Position numbers and translations under genes: made by a program. A stretch of DNA of 64,000 bases. Origin: Favolaschia claudopus. Lineage: Eukaryota > Basidiomycota > Agaricomycetes > Agaricales > Mycenaceae. Of the stretch, positions 23,739-33,486 are shown in pieces (positions within the stretch are counted from its first letter, which is position 1; every line of letters begins with the position of its first letter). Where the stretch lies: contig JAWWNJ010000008.1 of NCBI GenBank assembly GCA_037176885.1, forward strand, positions 1 through 64,000. The letters run 5' to 3'. Under the pieces are notes generated by a model, which worked only from the letters and a program-made list of their open reading frames with translations, was not told the DNA's origin and did no database searches.

Positions 23739-25564
23739 TTAACCATTCATGTTGCGCGAAAACAAATCAACCTGCGCACTAAGCCGACTGTCAAGAACTT
23801 GAAGCTGAGCTGGGGTGAAAGGACAGTTTGGGGGCTCACACAAGACCTCTGACAGGTTGGCAGGGGTGGTCGAGGAAGCAAATGGATCAGTTTCCCCTTC
23901 GACACGCTCGTGAGGATTATTTTCGAGTAAATGAGCGACGAGTTCAGGCTCATTGTTGACCTCCCAGTCAACTCCATAATCGTTCAAGTCCTCGATCTCC
24001 TCCTCCTGAGGCGCTGCTAGAAACGACGAGATCCCGCGCGGACCTTCTCGCAACATACCAAATAGAAAGAGGTCGCGAGGGCTGCGCTCACGCTGCCCTC
24101 TCACCGTAAGCTGGTGAGAATTCCACGCTTCAGCCCATTCCTGGGCGTCACGGTTGATCGCGGAAAGGAAGAGATGGTGGAGGAGCCAAATATGGCCTGG
24201 CCGAGTGGGGTTGAGGCCATGATTCGCCTCGAGGTCAAGGAAGAACTGTTTCCACTTCTTCCCGAACCCGTGCGTGACATTGTACCAGAGGCGCTCGATT
24301 CGAGTGTTGTGAACGCTTCTAAATAAATAGAAACTGTCAGTGATACTTTGAATAGAGCTTCCACACTCGCACCTTCCCCAGATGAACGACCCACGACCCG
24401 AACCGTTGAGCTCTTCGATGTAAATAGCAATTTCGATGTTCTCGACACCGTGGTCACCCCGAATTCGACTCGGAGTCCCATGCGTAGCGATGATGTCCTG
24501 CAAGAGAGCCAGAACACTCGCACCACGGTTGTTATTATGCACACGGATACCCAGTACAAATCGGGAATATCCGTCGATAAAACAATGGATGACAATTTTG
24601 TAGCGAATGAGTCCTGGAAATTTTGAGAACTTCAATAGAACAGTGAAAGGTTCAAGATCACACACCGTGTTGACCGTCAACGTGAGCGAGAGACATTGGA
24701 CCAGGAACACGATACCTCCTGCGTGAAATTTGTCGATCACCGAAGATTGCCGGTGCGCCGCGAACACGAAGATATGAAAGTGTGATAGGCTCACGCGGGA
24801 TACGATAACCCTGAGATTTTAAGTGCCCGCGAATCATTCGGCGCCCAAATTGAGGGAATATCTCCAGCGTTGAAGCAACCAGCTCATCGAGTTCGGCATC
24901 AGAGACAACGGAGACGGGAGGTGCAGTTGAACGCTGGGTTACTTCCACTGTGCCGTCAGAGCGGACGTGCGATTGGAAAGGAGCAGCGCCGGGGGTAACC
25001 AGCCCAGCTCGCAGAGCAGCACGGCGGATGGTACGGGAACTTACACCGAGTTCCGGGGCAATGCCAGTCGGCCCGCGAAGTTCAAGAGCTGCCTGCAAGA
25101 ATTGAGAATCTATTTCGACCGCTGGACGACCGCGGCGTCCGGTATGAATCCGTCTGGCAACTACGAGGGGCGGAGCATCCGGAGGGTCCATCGACTCGTG
25201 ACATGCGAGGTCGAGGTCTTGAACCATACTTGAAATGGATGTTTGAAGTATGCCATATTCCTCCGGCGGAAATACGGCTCTATGCTGCAATGATTTGAGC
25301 GAACAACAACGGGATGGGAAGTAAAAAAAAGCTGACTTGTTCTGCTGCCGCAGCAAGCGCAAGTCCCCGGTCTCGTACAGCGTTCAATTGTGGGGTGTCA
25401 CCAACCATTCGACGCAGTGCAGAGAGAACTTCTTCATGGAAGATATGGTATGAAAAGCGAAGATTGTTGAGGCGATAGTCATCCATGGGCAAGGAGTAGG
25501 TCGAGATCAGGAGGTATGAGAACGTCGAGAGAAGCAAGGTATATAGCACAAGAACGAAGTCCAC
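23739..25564 (-). CDS. DDE integrase-core protein of fungal 'integrase core' (rva_4-like) family
   Basis: Four exons are inferred: 25564 (or ATG at 25486) to 25337, 25284-24666, 24613-24373 and 24318-23739. The introns of 52, 52 and 54 bp have GT-AG ends, and removing them restores family motifs across each junction. The N-terminal third includes a helix-turn-helix-like stretch (GIAPELGVSSRTIRRAALRA) suited to DNA binding. The catalytic region follows: HVDGQHGLIRY across intron 2, IHCFIDGYSR, RGDHGVEN, and GRSVHNTRIERLW across intron 3, which fit the D, D and E positions of retroviral-integrase-fold nucleases. These genes are common in Agaricomycete genomes, and their mobility is not proven. 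I see no frameshift. The gene lies between the two phased GTGAA arrays. The C-terminal 100 residues are acidic and unrecognized. Confidence 0.8.
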
Positions 25565-25629
25565 TTTGAGTCCACTGCGGCAGCAGGAGAAAGACGGCTA
25601 TCACGGATCAGCCACACTGCCACAGATCA

Positions 25630-25870
25630 TTGTGAACTGTCATGACCGCTCATGAACTTGCAAAATCAAACCAGTTGCGCAGTCTTCGTGAATACCTGTG
25701 TATGCTCGTGAAATCCCGTGAGTCTCATAGTGGATATTCGTTGTTGTTTCATCGGGTTTCATTGTGATTACCTATGAAAAGGCATGAATGCCAGTGAAAA
25801 CCGGTGATTCACAGTGATTGGCCGTGAATGGCCATGAACTACTGTGACCATCCATGAAAGTTTATGAAAT
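25630..25870 (+). repeat. 10-bp-phased GTGAA array 2
   Basis: It has the same 10-bp rhythm of GTGAA/ATGAA plus five variable bases as array 1, in the same orientation, with some 1-2 bp slips. It includes GGGTTTCATTGTGAT, the counterpart of the start of array 1. It lies just upstream of the integrase gene's start. Confidence 0.65.
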
Positions 25871-26558
25871 AGGTACAAACTGGTATTTTGTCCGACACCG
25901 GCCACGAAAGAGAGTCCATGTGGAATAGAGAGCCAAGGTGGGAGAGAAAGAGCTGCTTTGAGGAAATCCAGGAGGTCGACAGTGTGTTGATCTCCAGGAA
26001 CAGGCAGTGCAGAAAGATGAGATAGAGTTGAGCCAATGAAAAGAAAGAGAAAGGGCCGAAGACCCGAGTGAGACTCGTGCCAACGGGGCGGGACCGCGCG
26101 GTCGATGGTGGTGGTAGCGATGAAAGGTGCGGAGTGGCGTGCGGGTCGGTGATCCGTGACGGGTCGGAAGCTCTTGACAAACAAACAGCATCTCCTTGCT
26201 TGTCATTCTACACGCGTAGCGCGCGATAGTCTCGTGACCAGCCTCTCACGACATCCCAAACTGGGAACCCTGTCGTGAGAGTCTGGAACTATCATCGGAC
26301 AGGTAACCGTACCCTTGCTCTATCACTTTTGATCCATTTTTCACACGCTAACAGGCCTCTTTCCGACTCTTCCGTGGCTCTTCGGACTTTTGCGGAGCCC
26401 TTCGGAAACCCTTCCCGCACATCCGGCGGAGGGTTCCCACGCTTTGCCTCACCTCTCGGGCGTGTTTCTCGCATCCTCGTGCACTGTGCATGTATTTTAA
26501 TACTTAATATACACATCTATCTTTGCCCACCAGCTTCTTGTGTCCTTTTCTTAGCTCT

Positions 26559-27332
26559 ATGTCTTCTCATCTCCGCTTTAAATACCAGGAGCTCGGGTCC
26601 GATGATTTTAGCAGGGAAGAAGATGGAGTCTCTACAATTGGCGGTCGTTCTAGTCCTCCTGACCCTCGCTTGCTGGACAGGGAAATCCCTTCAAATGCAA
26701 TACTAGAGGACTGGCCTTCAGATGATTCAAACGATGGAGATTATGGAGCTAGTGCTCGGGCTGCCAAGCTTTCAGACATACAGAAAACTCAGGAAGTGCT
26801 ATCTGTGATTCGGAAATTGAACAGATACTCCCTTCGAATCTTTTTTGAAGAGATATTTACCTCAAAAGACAGTACAATCACCAATTTCACCCAGACATAT
26901 CTAGGTCAAAATGGCTACACCCATCTTCTTGACTTGTTATACACAGATAAAACTTGCCATGATCCAACTTTAACTGGGTGGATCATATCAAAGGCTGGAG
27001 AAATTTGTGCCAAAGAGGCCACTTGCTTGACTGACGCAGCTCGAAAAGGACCATTCTATGCAGAGGCACTTGCACTACGTCTTCCCTCACACTCAGTCAC
27101 AGTTGAACACTTGAAGTCTTTCTCGGTTCGTGGCCTCCTCCAAGTATATGAGGGTGTTACCCCGAATCTGCAAACCCTGCTCAAGGCAGTGATTCAGAAA
27201 CAGAGCCCAGATTCAGACTTGGAGAGGCAACAACGAAACCCGGACATGGTAATGTTACTATTGCGAACCAAATGTTTGTCTAATGTTAACCATGCAGGGC
27301 CGAACAATGATTACATCCATGCTTTTGAATAA
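26559..27332 (+). CDS. Truncated mobile-element-associated protein (DUF6589-like N-terminus?)
   Basis: An open frame starts at ATG 26559 (an upstream in-frame ATG lies at 26523), about 85 bp inside the left TIR boundary. It encodes an acidic, Ser-rich start and then a helical region (LFYTDKT-like, KAGEICAKEATCLTD, VTVEHLKSFSVRGLLQVYEG). This recalls the N-terminal part of large DUF6589-type proteins found in mushroom transposable elements. That match is from memory of the family pattern and is uncertain. The frame ends at 27332, overlapping the end of the convergent helicase frame by 47 bp, and lacks any catalytic region. It is probably a 5' gene fragment joined to another fragment inside the element. 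Confidence 0.5.
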   Translation: MSSHLRFKYQELGSDDFSREEDGVSTIGGRSSPPDPRLLDREIPSNAILEDWPSDDSNDGDYGASARAAKLSDIQKTQEVLSVIRKLNRYSLRIFFEEIFTSKDSTITNFTQTYLGQNGYTHLLDLLYTDKTCHDPTLTGWIISKAGEICAKEATCLTDAARKGPFYAEALALRLPSHSVTVEHLKSFSVRGLLQVYEGVTPNLQTLLKAVIQKQSPDSDLERQQRNPDMVMLLLRTKCLSNVNHAGPNNDYIHAFE

Positions 27333-28443
27333 TATCGTCACAGAAAATGATAGTTTTCACAAGATCTGCAAGTTTACAGCCCAGTGGAAGTATGAATGCA
27401 ATATCAAGAAAGCTTTGAATGTCGTTTTCCATAGGAATGATAATAGTTGACAATTCAGGACGGAAATTGCCCAGATTGATGAGAGTGTAGTCTGGGTGGA
27501 GACCTGCATACGTTACAAGCGAGGCACGAAAAGCCTCGGGACAAGTGGCAGAAAGACAAATCAGGGGAACATCATTTCCAATGATGTTCCGAAGCTGGTA
27601 GATACGAGAGTATGACGGCCGCCAACCACGAGCCTGATGTACTAGATGTGCTTCATCGAGGTATATAGCTGATAATCTTTTTCTCCATGCCTGTGAGTGT
27701 AAAAGCCGAGCAAAGGCAGGAGACTCCAATGTTTCTGGGCAGACATAAACAACTGTCATTTCGCCTCTGGCCACAGCTTCATAATCTTCTTCGCTGTGTT
27801 GCTCTGCGTATATAAATTTTGAGGAAATGTTTCCTGTCTTGCTCCTGGATACTCATTTAATTCAACACAATTTTGTCAAGGATTGAAATTGAATAACATA
27901 CAACATCTCGCCTTCCAAACCAAGACTTGTGAAAGGGGTAATGACAAGAGAGATTCCTTCACCGCGTGCAACCAGAGGTAAGGTCCAAGTAAGAGATTTC
28001 CCAGATCCAGTGGCTGATATCAAGACACAGTCACCTCTGCCCATCAAAACCAGATTGCAAACTTGTACTTGAAAAGAGCGAAGCTCTGCTCCTTCAGGTA
28101 AAAGCCCTGCCTCTACTGCTAGCTCATTCCACTGAGAGGGATCAAGGGCTTCAGTCTTGTTCAGCAGAGTATTCTGTGACAGATTAAAGGCAGCCCGAGG
28201 GGAAGTACCAGGACTGTTCAAGGAATATGGTCTGAAAGATAAAGCTTTAGGTTGAATTTCATAGCCATTTCTATACTGTTTCTCGGATGGAGTAACAGCT
28301 AGAGGATTTCCGGGAGATGCCAAATCTGTAGAAGCATTCCGAAGACCACTTGGGCGGCGTGGAGTAGATACAAAAGAAGAAGCACTTGATGCTGATGAAG
28401 ACCGGGCATGGTGTGACCTGTTTGAATGAGAATTGGTGCTCAT
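27286..28443 (-). pseudogene. RecQ-like DEAH helicase, N-terminal half only
   Basis: Exons 28443-27902 and 27844-27286 are separated by a 57-bp GT-AG intron. Joining them puts the downstream helicase motifs in frame. After a Ser-rich leader come ELRSFQVQVCNLVL (Q-motif region), SATGSGKSLTW (Walker A), VITPFTSLGLEGE (motif Ia), VYVCPETLES, IYLDEAHLVHQ (DEAH, Walker B) and CLSATC (motif III). The frame stops shortly after the start of the second RecA-like domain (TIIFCDD), so motifs IV-VI, the RQC and HRDC regions are missing. It cannot be a working helicase. RecQ-like genes are well known near fungal telomeres. Here the fragment is cargo of a MULE-like element, converging on the truncated gene to its left. 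Confidence 0.8.
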
Positions 28444-28698
28444 TTGGAGGCTAAGAGACTTGGGATAGCTAAAGTCTAAAGAGGGTGTACAAAAGCAAGA
28501 GACAAGTGCTAAAACTTCGTCGCAAACATGCGAGAAACACGCCCGAGAGGTGAGGCAAAGCGTGGGAACCCTCCGCCGGATGTGCGGGAAGGGTTTCCGA
28601 AGGGCTCCGCAAAAGTCCGAAGAGCCACGGAAGAGTCGGAAAGAGGCCTGTTAGCGTGTGAAAAATGGATCAAAAGTGATAGAGCAAGGGTACGGTTA

Positions 28699-29093
28699 CT
28701 ATCGTGCCAAATAGGTCTGGATTTTCACAATGGGTCTGGATTTTCGATTTTTCTCTCCTCCCTTTGCACTTTGGGTCTCCGGATTTTTCGGCATTTATTC
28801 CGGTACCAATTCACTATGGGTAGAGCTAAAATCTTCACGATTTCATGCAAGTCCAATGTCAAGAAACGTTCGAGGTTTTTGATCTGTCCTGTCAATCCAT
28901 CAAAATACCTTGATGAAAGCCCGTTTTTCTTACTGCCTTCCTTTGGCCGTATCGCTACGAAACTTGCAGGATGTATAGCCCGATAGCATACAAACAGATT
29001 CCGAAAAGTCCGGAGGTCCAAATCGAAAAGGGAGAAGAGAAAAATTGAAAATCCAGACCTGTTGTGCAAATCCAGACCTATTTGGCACGATAG
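28699..29093. mobile_element. 395-bp MITE (TA target duplication) nested in the right TIR
   Basis: The ends are inverted copies of CTATCGTGCCAAATAGG and continue with GTCTGGATTT-type repeats on both sides. TA at 28697-28698 and 29094-29095 is the target duplication. Removing 397 bp restores a right TIR matching the left one base for base. TA duplication suggests mobilization by a Tc1/mariner-type transposase. The interior is partly palindromic and holds no gene. Confidence 0.85.
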
Positions 29094-29193
29094 TACCTGT
29101 CCGATGATAGTTCCAGACTCTCACGACAAGGTTCCCAGTTTGGGATGTCGTGAGAGGCTGGTCACGAGACTAAGCGCGCGAGCGTGCGCGTCA

Positions 29194-29225
29194 GTGTTCA
29201 ATCTGGGTTCGACTCCCAGCTCCCT
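29194..29225 (+). ncRNA. tRNA-like element, group B', 3' part (interrupted)
   Basis: GTGTTC closes the central stem. The T-arm CTGGG-TTCGACT-CCCAG (29203-29219) is perfect, and CTCCCT (29220-29225) is the acceptor strand. A TTTT run lies at 29252-29255. The 5' part is at 17129-17190. Confidence 0.6.
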
Positions 29226-29458
29226 CGCTGTAGTTGTGGTCTTGAGCTACCTTTTGTCTCGACTCTCTTGATCCCCCACTAAATCTTTTGCTCCGCCTCT
29301 GCCGGAAGCAAAACCTACGTATATCCCCGTCCCAGCCAACCTGAACCTTAATCTCCTTCAAGCGTCAAGACCGACCTGTGAGTGTATACTGCGCTGCCGT
29401 TGTCTTATACCTGTCTCAATTGCTCGTATTGAACCCAAGGAAGGAACCTAGGCAAAGG

Positions 29459-29547
29459 AGGGAGTCGTCGAGGCGACTGAACACCATATGTAAACTGGTT
29501 GGACGTTCCTTGTGTTCAATGCAATTGGGTTCGATTCCCAGCCCCTT
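29459..29547 (+). ncRNA. tRNA-like element, group B (copy 4)
   Basis: It starts AGGGAGTCGTCGAGGCGACTG. The central stem is GAACAC with GTGTTC. The T-arm is TTGGG-TTCGATT-CCCAG (29525-29541). CCCCTT (29542-29547) pairs imperfectly with AGGGAG. T6 lies at 29567-29572. Confidence 0.55.
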
Positions 29548-31371
29548 CGTAAGCCCATCCACTCAATTTTTTCCCTTTGAATTTGCCGTTTGGTGTTCTT
29601 CTTGCTTTGGCATCCCATTGAAATGCCAATATTTCTCGATTCACTCGAACGGCTCTCGCAGCTCGTGGCGCATTCGGATGAATCATCGCCGCGTCGATAA
29701 CCTCCACTCCTTATGCACATAATTTTTCTTAAACGTGTTTGGATCGCGTTTCGACTGTCCTCTCATTGTAAGGATAAGGTCAATCGAACCTTTGGAACGA
29801 ATCATAATTCCAGCGAGTAATACAAAACCCCCAATCGATGCGTATCTCCGCCTTCAACCGCTTTTTCCTCCCGTGTTTGCCCGCGCGTTCAACACTGAGT
29901 TTGAATCGAGCGTGACAGATTCACACTGGTAAGAAATCAAGGTGAACATCATGTACCCCACCAGCGAGATCACGACGCGAGGGGTGGGCGGAGAGAGGAA
30001 GAGGGAGTGTGGGGAAGAGAAGGGGAAGGCGGGAATGCGGGGTGTCACTATGCGTGCAGCGGTATGAGGAGCAAATTAGTGTCGTGGCGCGTATGATAAA
30101 GGATAAGAGAAGGCGGGGAAGAGAGAGGCGACGTACCTTGCGAATGCTGCATACGCAACACGTTCGCTCCCTCCTATTCAGCCCACGCGCCGCGTGCCCG
30201 TCCCCAGTTCCCGCTTCTGACGCTAGAGTGCGGCTGTTTTGGCAAGTACATCGAAGGGCGCATTGATGAGCGGTATTGCCAACGTATCGAATACCGAACG
30301 GTGTCGGCGGCCTATATTTCAGGCGGTGAGCAGACGAACATGATGAGGGGGCGGAAGAACAAGGGTGAGGAATTAGGTGAACGGAAGGAAAGAGAAGCAA
30401 AGCGCGGGAGGTGAAGGGGTGTGGTATGCAGGGAGGGCGCGAAAGAACGAGGGGGAAGAGAAGAGAAACGGGACAGGACAGCAACGTACCTACTCAGTAG
30501 TGCCTAGCTACCCCGCAGATGATGTCTACCCGCCCTATCACCAGACGCGTTTGGACTGCGAAGGAGAGAAAAGTGCGAACTATCGGGGGTCTACATTCGC
30601 AAAAGTAGACGAGGAGAAGGAAGCCTGTGATAAAGGGGGGAGCTGAGTCCGGTACACCGAGAAAGCAGACAGTGTTGAGAAGGTTCAGAGGTATCCAATT
30701 GGAGTCGTTTGTCGGCGAAATCAGTCGCAGTGGTCAGAGACTCGGACTCAGAGCGGGAAATTCAAAGCCTCAGTGGCGTCAGAATTATCGGTGTCATCGA
30801 GCCTATAGTCGACCCAGCGGCTGGAAGCATTGCCAACAGTTGAAATTCGTAAAATTGTGTGTCGGAGGTGAGCTCACAGACGGACGATGACGGGGAAGGG
30901 CAAAAGTAGTTTGTTTGTTTCTGATTGGTTAGCCCGTTTGATGCAATCAAACTCCTCTTGCTTCAGTACCACGATGGTCTCGCCGCAATTCTAGGACGCT
31001 GAGACTTCTGGCGACGTTTCCGTCGGGCGAGTATACACAAAGGCTCACCAAGACCACCTACTGCTGCTCTGGATCTTAGAAACCACCAAGTACACCCCTC
31101 GAGTTCTCCGACTTCAGTTTCTGGGAGTGTGAAAACAACGAAATTGACGTCTTACTTGACTCTGGCGAGCCGGGACGGGCACTAAGGTCTATCGATCCCT
31201 TCAGTCAAATACTCCCGCAGTATCTCCCGAGCCTATACTCCTCTGAATCTGCTCTAGTCCTCCCCAAACGACGATCGTTGTCTCCCAGTGAACGTTCATA
31301 CTTGCACCCAGATTCATACTAACATCGCAATCGTGCTCGCTAGCAGTCAGTACCACCTGCGTACTCTACAC

Positions 31372-31461
31372 CGGGTCTACCGGACAACGAGCGGCGCTCA
31401 GTTTTCACATAGTCAACGATGTACATTTGCGCTCGTACCGAGTGCGACTCTCGGAGGCCCT
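31372..31461 (+). ncRNA. tRNA-like element, group C (copy 3)
   Basis: GGGTCT (31373-31378) faces AGGCCC (31455-31460) with one T-G wobble. The central stem ACGAGCG (31387-31393) pairs perfectly with CGCTCGT (31430-31436). The T-arm CCGAG-TGCGACT-CTCGG (31438-31454) is perfect. T6 lies at 31480-31485. Confidence 0.58.
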
Positions 31462-32139
31462 CTGCGCGCTGGAGACATGTTTTTTGTCTCAAGTCTAGGA
31501 CTCCCTTCCAACCCTCTCTGACTCCTCTTTCTCATTGCATCGAAACCACACTCGTCTCGATACGACTCTCGACGTTCTCATCCCACTCGGCAGTTTCCTC
31601 TTCTTGTTTTTCAGATCACATCTGAATTCTTCCCGGTCCCGACACGCGCCCCCGCTCGCAACCAGAGATCCGCGATACACCCACATGCAAACCACACGTG
31701 AGTCCGTCGCCATCCTGTACTCGGTCCCACTACTGGACCTGAAAGTTCCGAAATCAATCAAATAGGCCTATCCTGTATCCCTTTCGATACCAGGTGCCCG
31801 CTATGTCAAGCTGTAAGCAGTATCATTTTTCAAGTTATCAGCAGCTATTCCATGTCCTCCAGGCTCCCGCCGCATTCACCCGTTTAACTCTTATTCAGCT
31901 TCCTCCCATCACTAACACACCCAAGGCGGGACTTTCGTCGTTTGGTCAAAACTCCGATGTCTACAACCATCCGGCTCTACACCTGGTCGGCAAATCGACA
32001 ACCGGTCTCCCACATTTCAGCTCTCCCCCATATTCAAGTTATACGCCCAGTCAACTTGAACAACGAATCTCGTTCAATCGATCCGTGAGTAAGTAGGTCC
32101 GGCTATGGTCTTCCACTTGGTATTAACTCCAGGGACAAC

Positions 32140-32239
32140 AGGGAGTCGTCGAGGCGACGGAACATAATCTATACCTCCAATTTGTTGGCAAATTACAGTA
32201 TTTGTGTTCATTTCAATTGGGTTCGATTCCCAGCTCCCT
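32140..32239 (+). ncRNA. tRNA-like element, group B (copy 5)
   Basis: AGGGAG (32140-32145) pairs perfectly with CTCCCT (32234-32239). The T-arm is TTGGG-TTCGATT-CCCAG (32217-32233). The central loop is about 10 nt longer than in other copies. T5 lies at 32260-32264. Confidence 0.58.
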
Positions 32240-32450
32240 CGTGCTCTCTATCCCTTGTATTTTTCCTTGAATTTTGTTGTTTTTAGCACTCCGTTGAGCC
32301 ACGAGTATTTCGCTATACTTATACTTCAACCGTCGTGAAAGCTCGTGTCGCGTCGCCGCCGCGTCACTACTTCAAGTTACCCTCTCCGAGTCAAAGCCCC
32401 CGCCCCCCACTGCGCAGCAGTACATAATCCCGCCAGCTCGGACTTCGTTT

Positions 32451-33445
32451 GATCTTCGACGAACAGAACCCCTTCGCAGAGAGTATACAGGTCAATTTTA
32501 ACGTTGGAAGACAAGAAAGCACATTTGCAAGATTGAAACTCCGCCAGCGGCAAACTCCGCCATCGGCACCATCAGATGAAGCACGTGCGCCGCACCTTTC
32601 TCCTTCCTCCCGCCATGATCAAGCCATGATGCGGACGTCCCGCGGTATACGACGAGTCTACGGCCACCGGCTATGATACAAAAACGAACAATCCTTGTTG
32701 CTGGACACGGGGATGGCACGTACTTATTCTAATTTCTGTGCTTCAAGTTCCGCTGCGGCGCTGCCCCGCGTCGACTCACGCGACCGCCGACGGCCATGAT
32801 GATTCATCGTACTCGGTTTCGCTTTCATGAGACTCGGTGAGAAAAGCTCGTCTCGGAGATGTGGTTCTGTGGCTCATTAGACTTCCATCTAGATATGTTT
32901 TCACCCGCCCTATCGATCGCGATTTCTTTTTCTGTGAAAGAGAAGGTGAAAACTGTTGTTTAGCAACGAGCAAATCCCTGTTGTATATGGCCTCGTCTAT
33001 GTCACCCGTACCTCTCGGCGCTTCAGAAAACAAGGCGTGAAAGCCTCTTGTTGTTTTGACCTGGCACCTTCATCCGGATTCCGATTGTGGGTCCATAAAC
33101 AATTTTCTTGCCTGATAGCGAATTTTGGATTCTGATTCACGCATCGCTAGCGCTGGTGCATAGAATGAGATCTCGTAGCATGATAATTGGTGAGTTCTTG
33201 TTGGGTGAATGGTTCGAAACGTTTCCCGCAGCGACTTAAAGCAAATGTACTTACAGCAGTTCATCAGCTCGTGGGAGGGTAGATGACGATCAAAACTCAT
33301 TATACTCATTTCTTGTCAAGCTTCGTCGCCCTAGCACTAACGGTCTTCTTAGGGTTATTGTTCAATGCTCGCACAGCCCTGAGCAAAACAAAGTGCGGGA
33401 GGATAAGGTATCCATGCGACACCTTATTGTGGGCGTAGCGAGATG
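32451..33445. other. Spacer without a supported gene
   Basis: Short ORFs on both strands (for example 32776-33033 minus and 32837-33040 plus) lack recognizable motifs and splice structure. I see no tRNA-like element here. The right end carries the promoter of the next gene. Confidence 0.5.
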
Positions 33446-33452
33446 TATAAAG
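33446..33452 (+). promoter_or_regulatory. TATA box of the Zn2Cys6 gene
   Basis: TATAAAG lies 35 bp before the ATG at 33487. This is close, so the 5' leader would be very short. Confidence 0.45.
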
Positions 33453-33486
33453 GCAGGTCGTTCGCGTCTTCATTTATTCACCTACA

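Larger units (their letters stand above)
26227..29172. mobile_element. MULE-like element with 248-bp TIRs and 9-bp target duplication
   Basis: The left inverted repeat is 26227-26474. The right one is 28528-28698 plus 29096-29172, interrupted by a MITE; its two parts sum to exactly 248 bp and are almost identical to the left one. The outer ends read TAGTCTCGTG. The flanks carry AGCGCGCGA at 26218-26226 and 29173-29181, a 9-bp target duplication. Long TIRs with 9-bp duplications are the hallmark of Mutator-like elements. Two convergent truncated genes lie inside and no MULE transposase is present, so this looks like a nonautonomous, gene-carrying (Pack-MULE-like) copy. The near-identity of the TIRs points to recent insertion. 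Confidence 0.8.
17191..29193. mobile_element. About 12-kb composite insertion splitting a tRNA-like element
   Basis: The block is bounded by GTGTT at 17186-17190 and GTGTT at 29194-29198, which read as a target duplication inside one tRNA-like element. Its ends can be read as TGACACGC (from 17190) and GCGCGTCA (to 29193), an imperfect 8-bp inverted pair starting TG and ending CA. I see no long direct repeats that would make it a simple LTR retrotransposon. Inside are the integrase-type gene, two phased GTGAA arrays and a MULE-like element, so it may be nested insertions. Confidence 0.5.
29226..32450. repeat. Subtelomeric repeat domain, second block
   Basis: The repeat modules resume directly after the 12-kb insertion, with the same internal order: a group B element 230-260 bp after B', then a purine-rich stretch with GGCGACGTACCTTGCGAATGC near 30130, then the conserved ATCAAACTCCTCTTGCTTC block near 30946, and group C and B elements. 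I see no protein gene; the ORF at 29921-30484 (-) is a repeat shadow. Confidence 0.8.

Noticed and set aside
17191..29193. LTR retrotransposon (TG...CA ends with a 4-5 bp duplication)
   Set aside because: I found no long direct terminal repeats, no reverse transcriptase, no gag and no primer-binding site. The block is left as a composite insertion.
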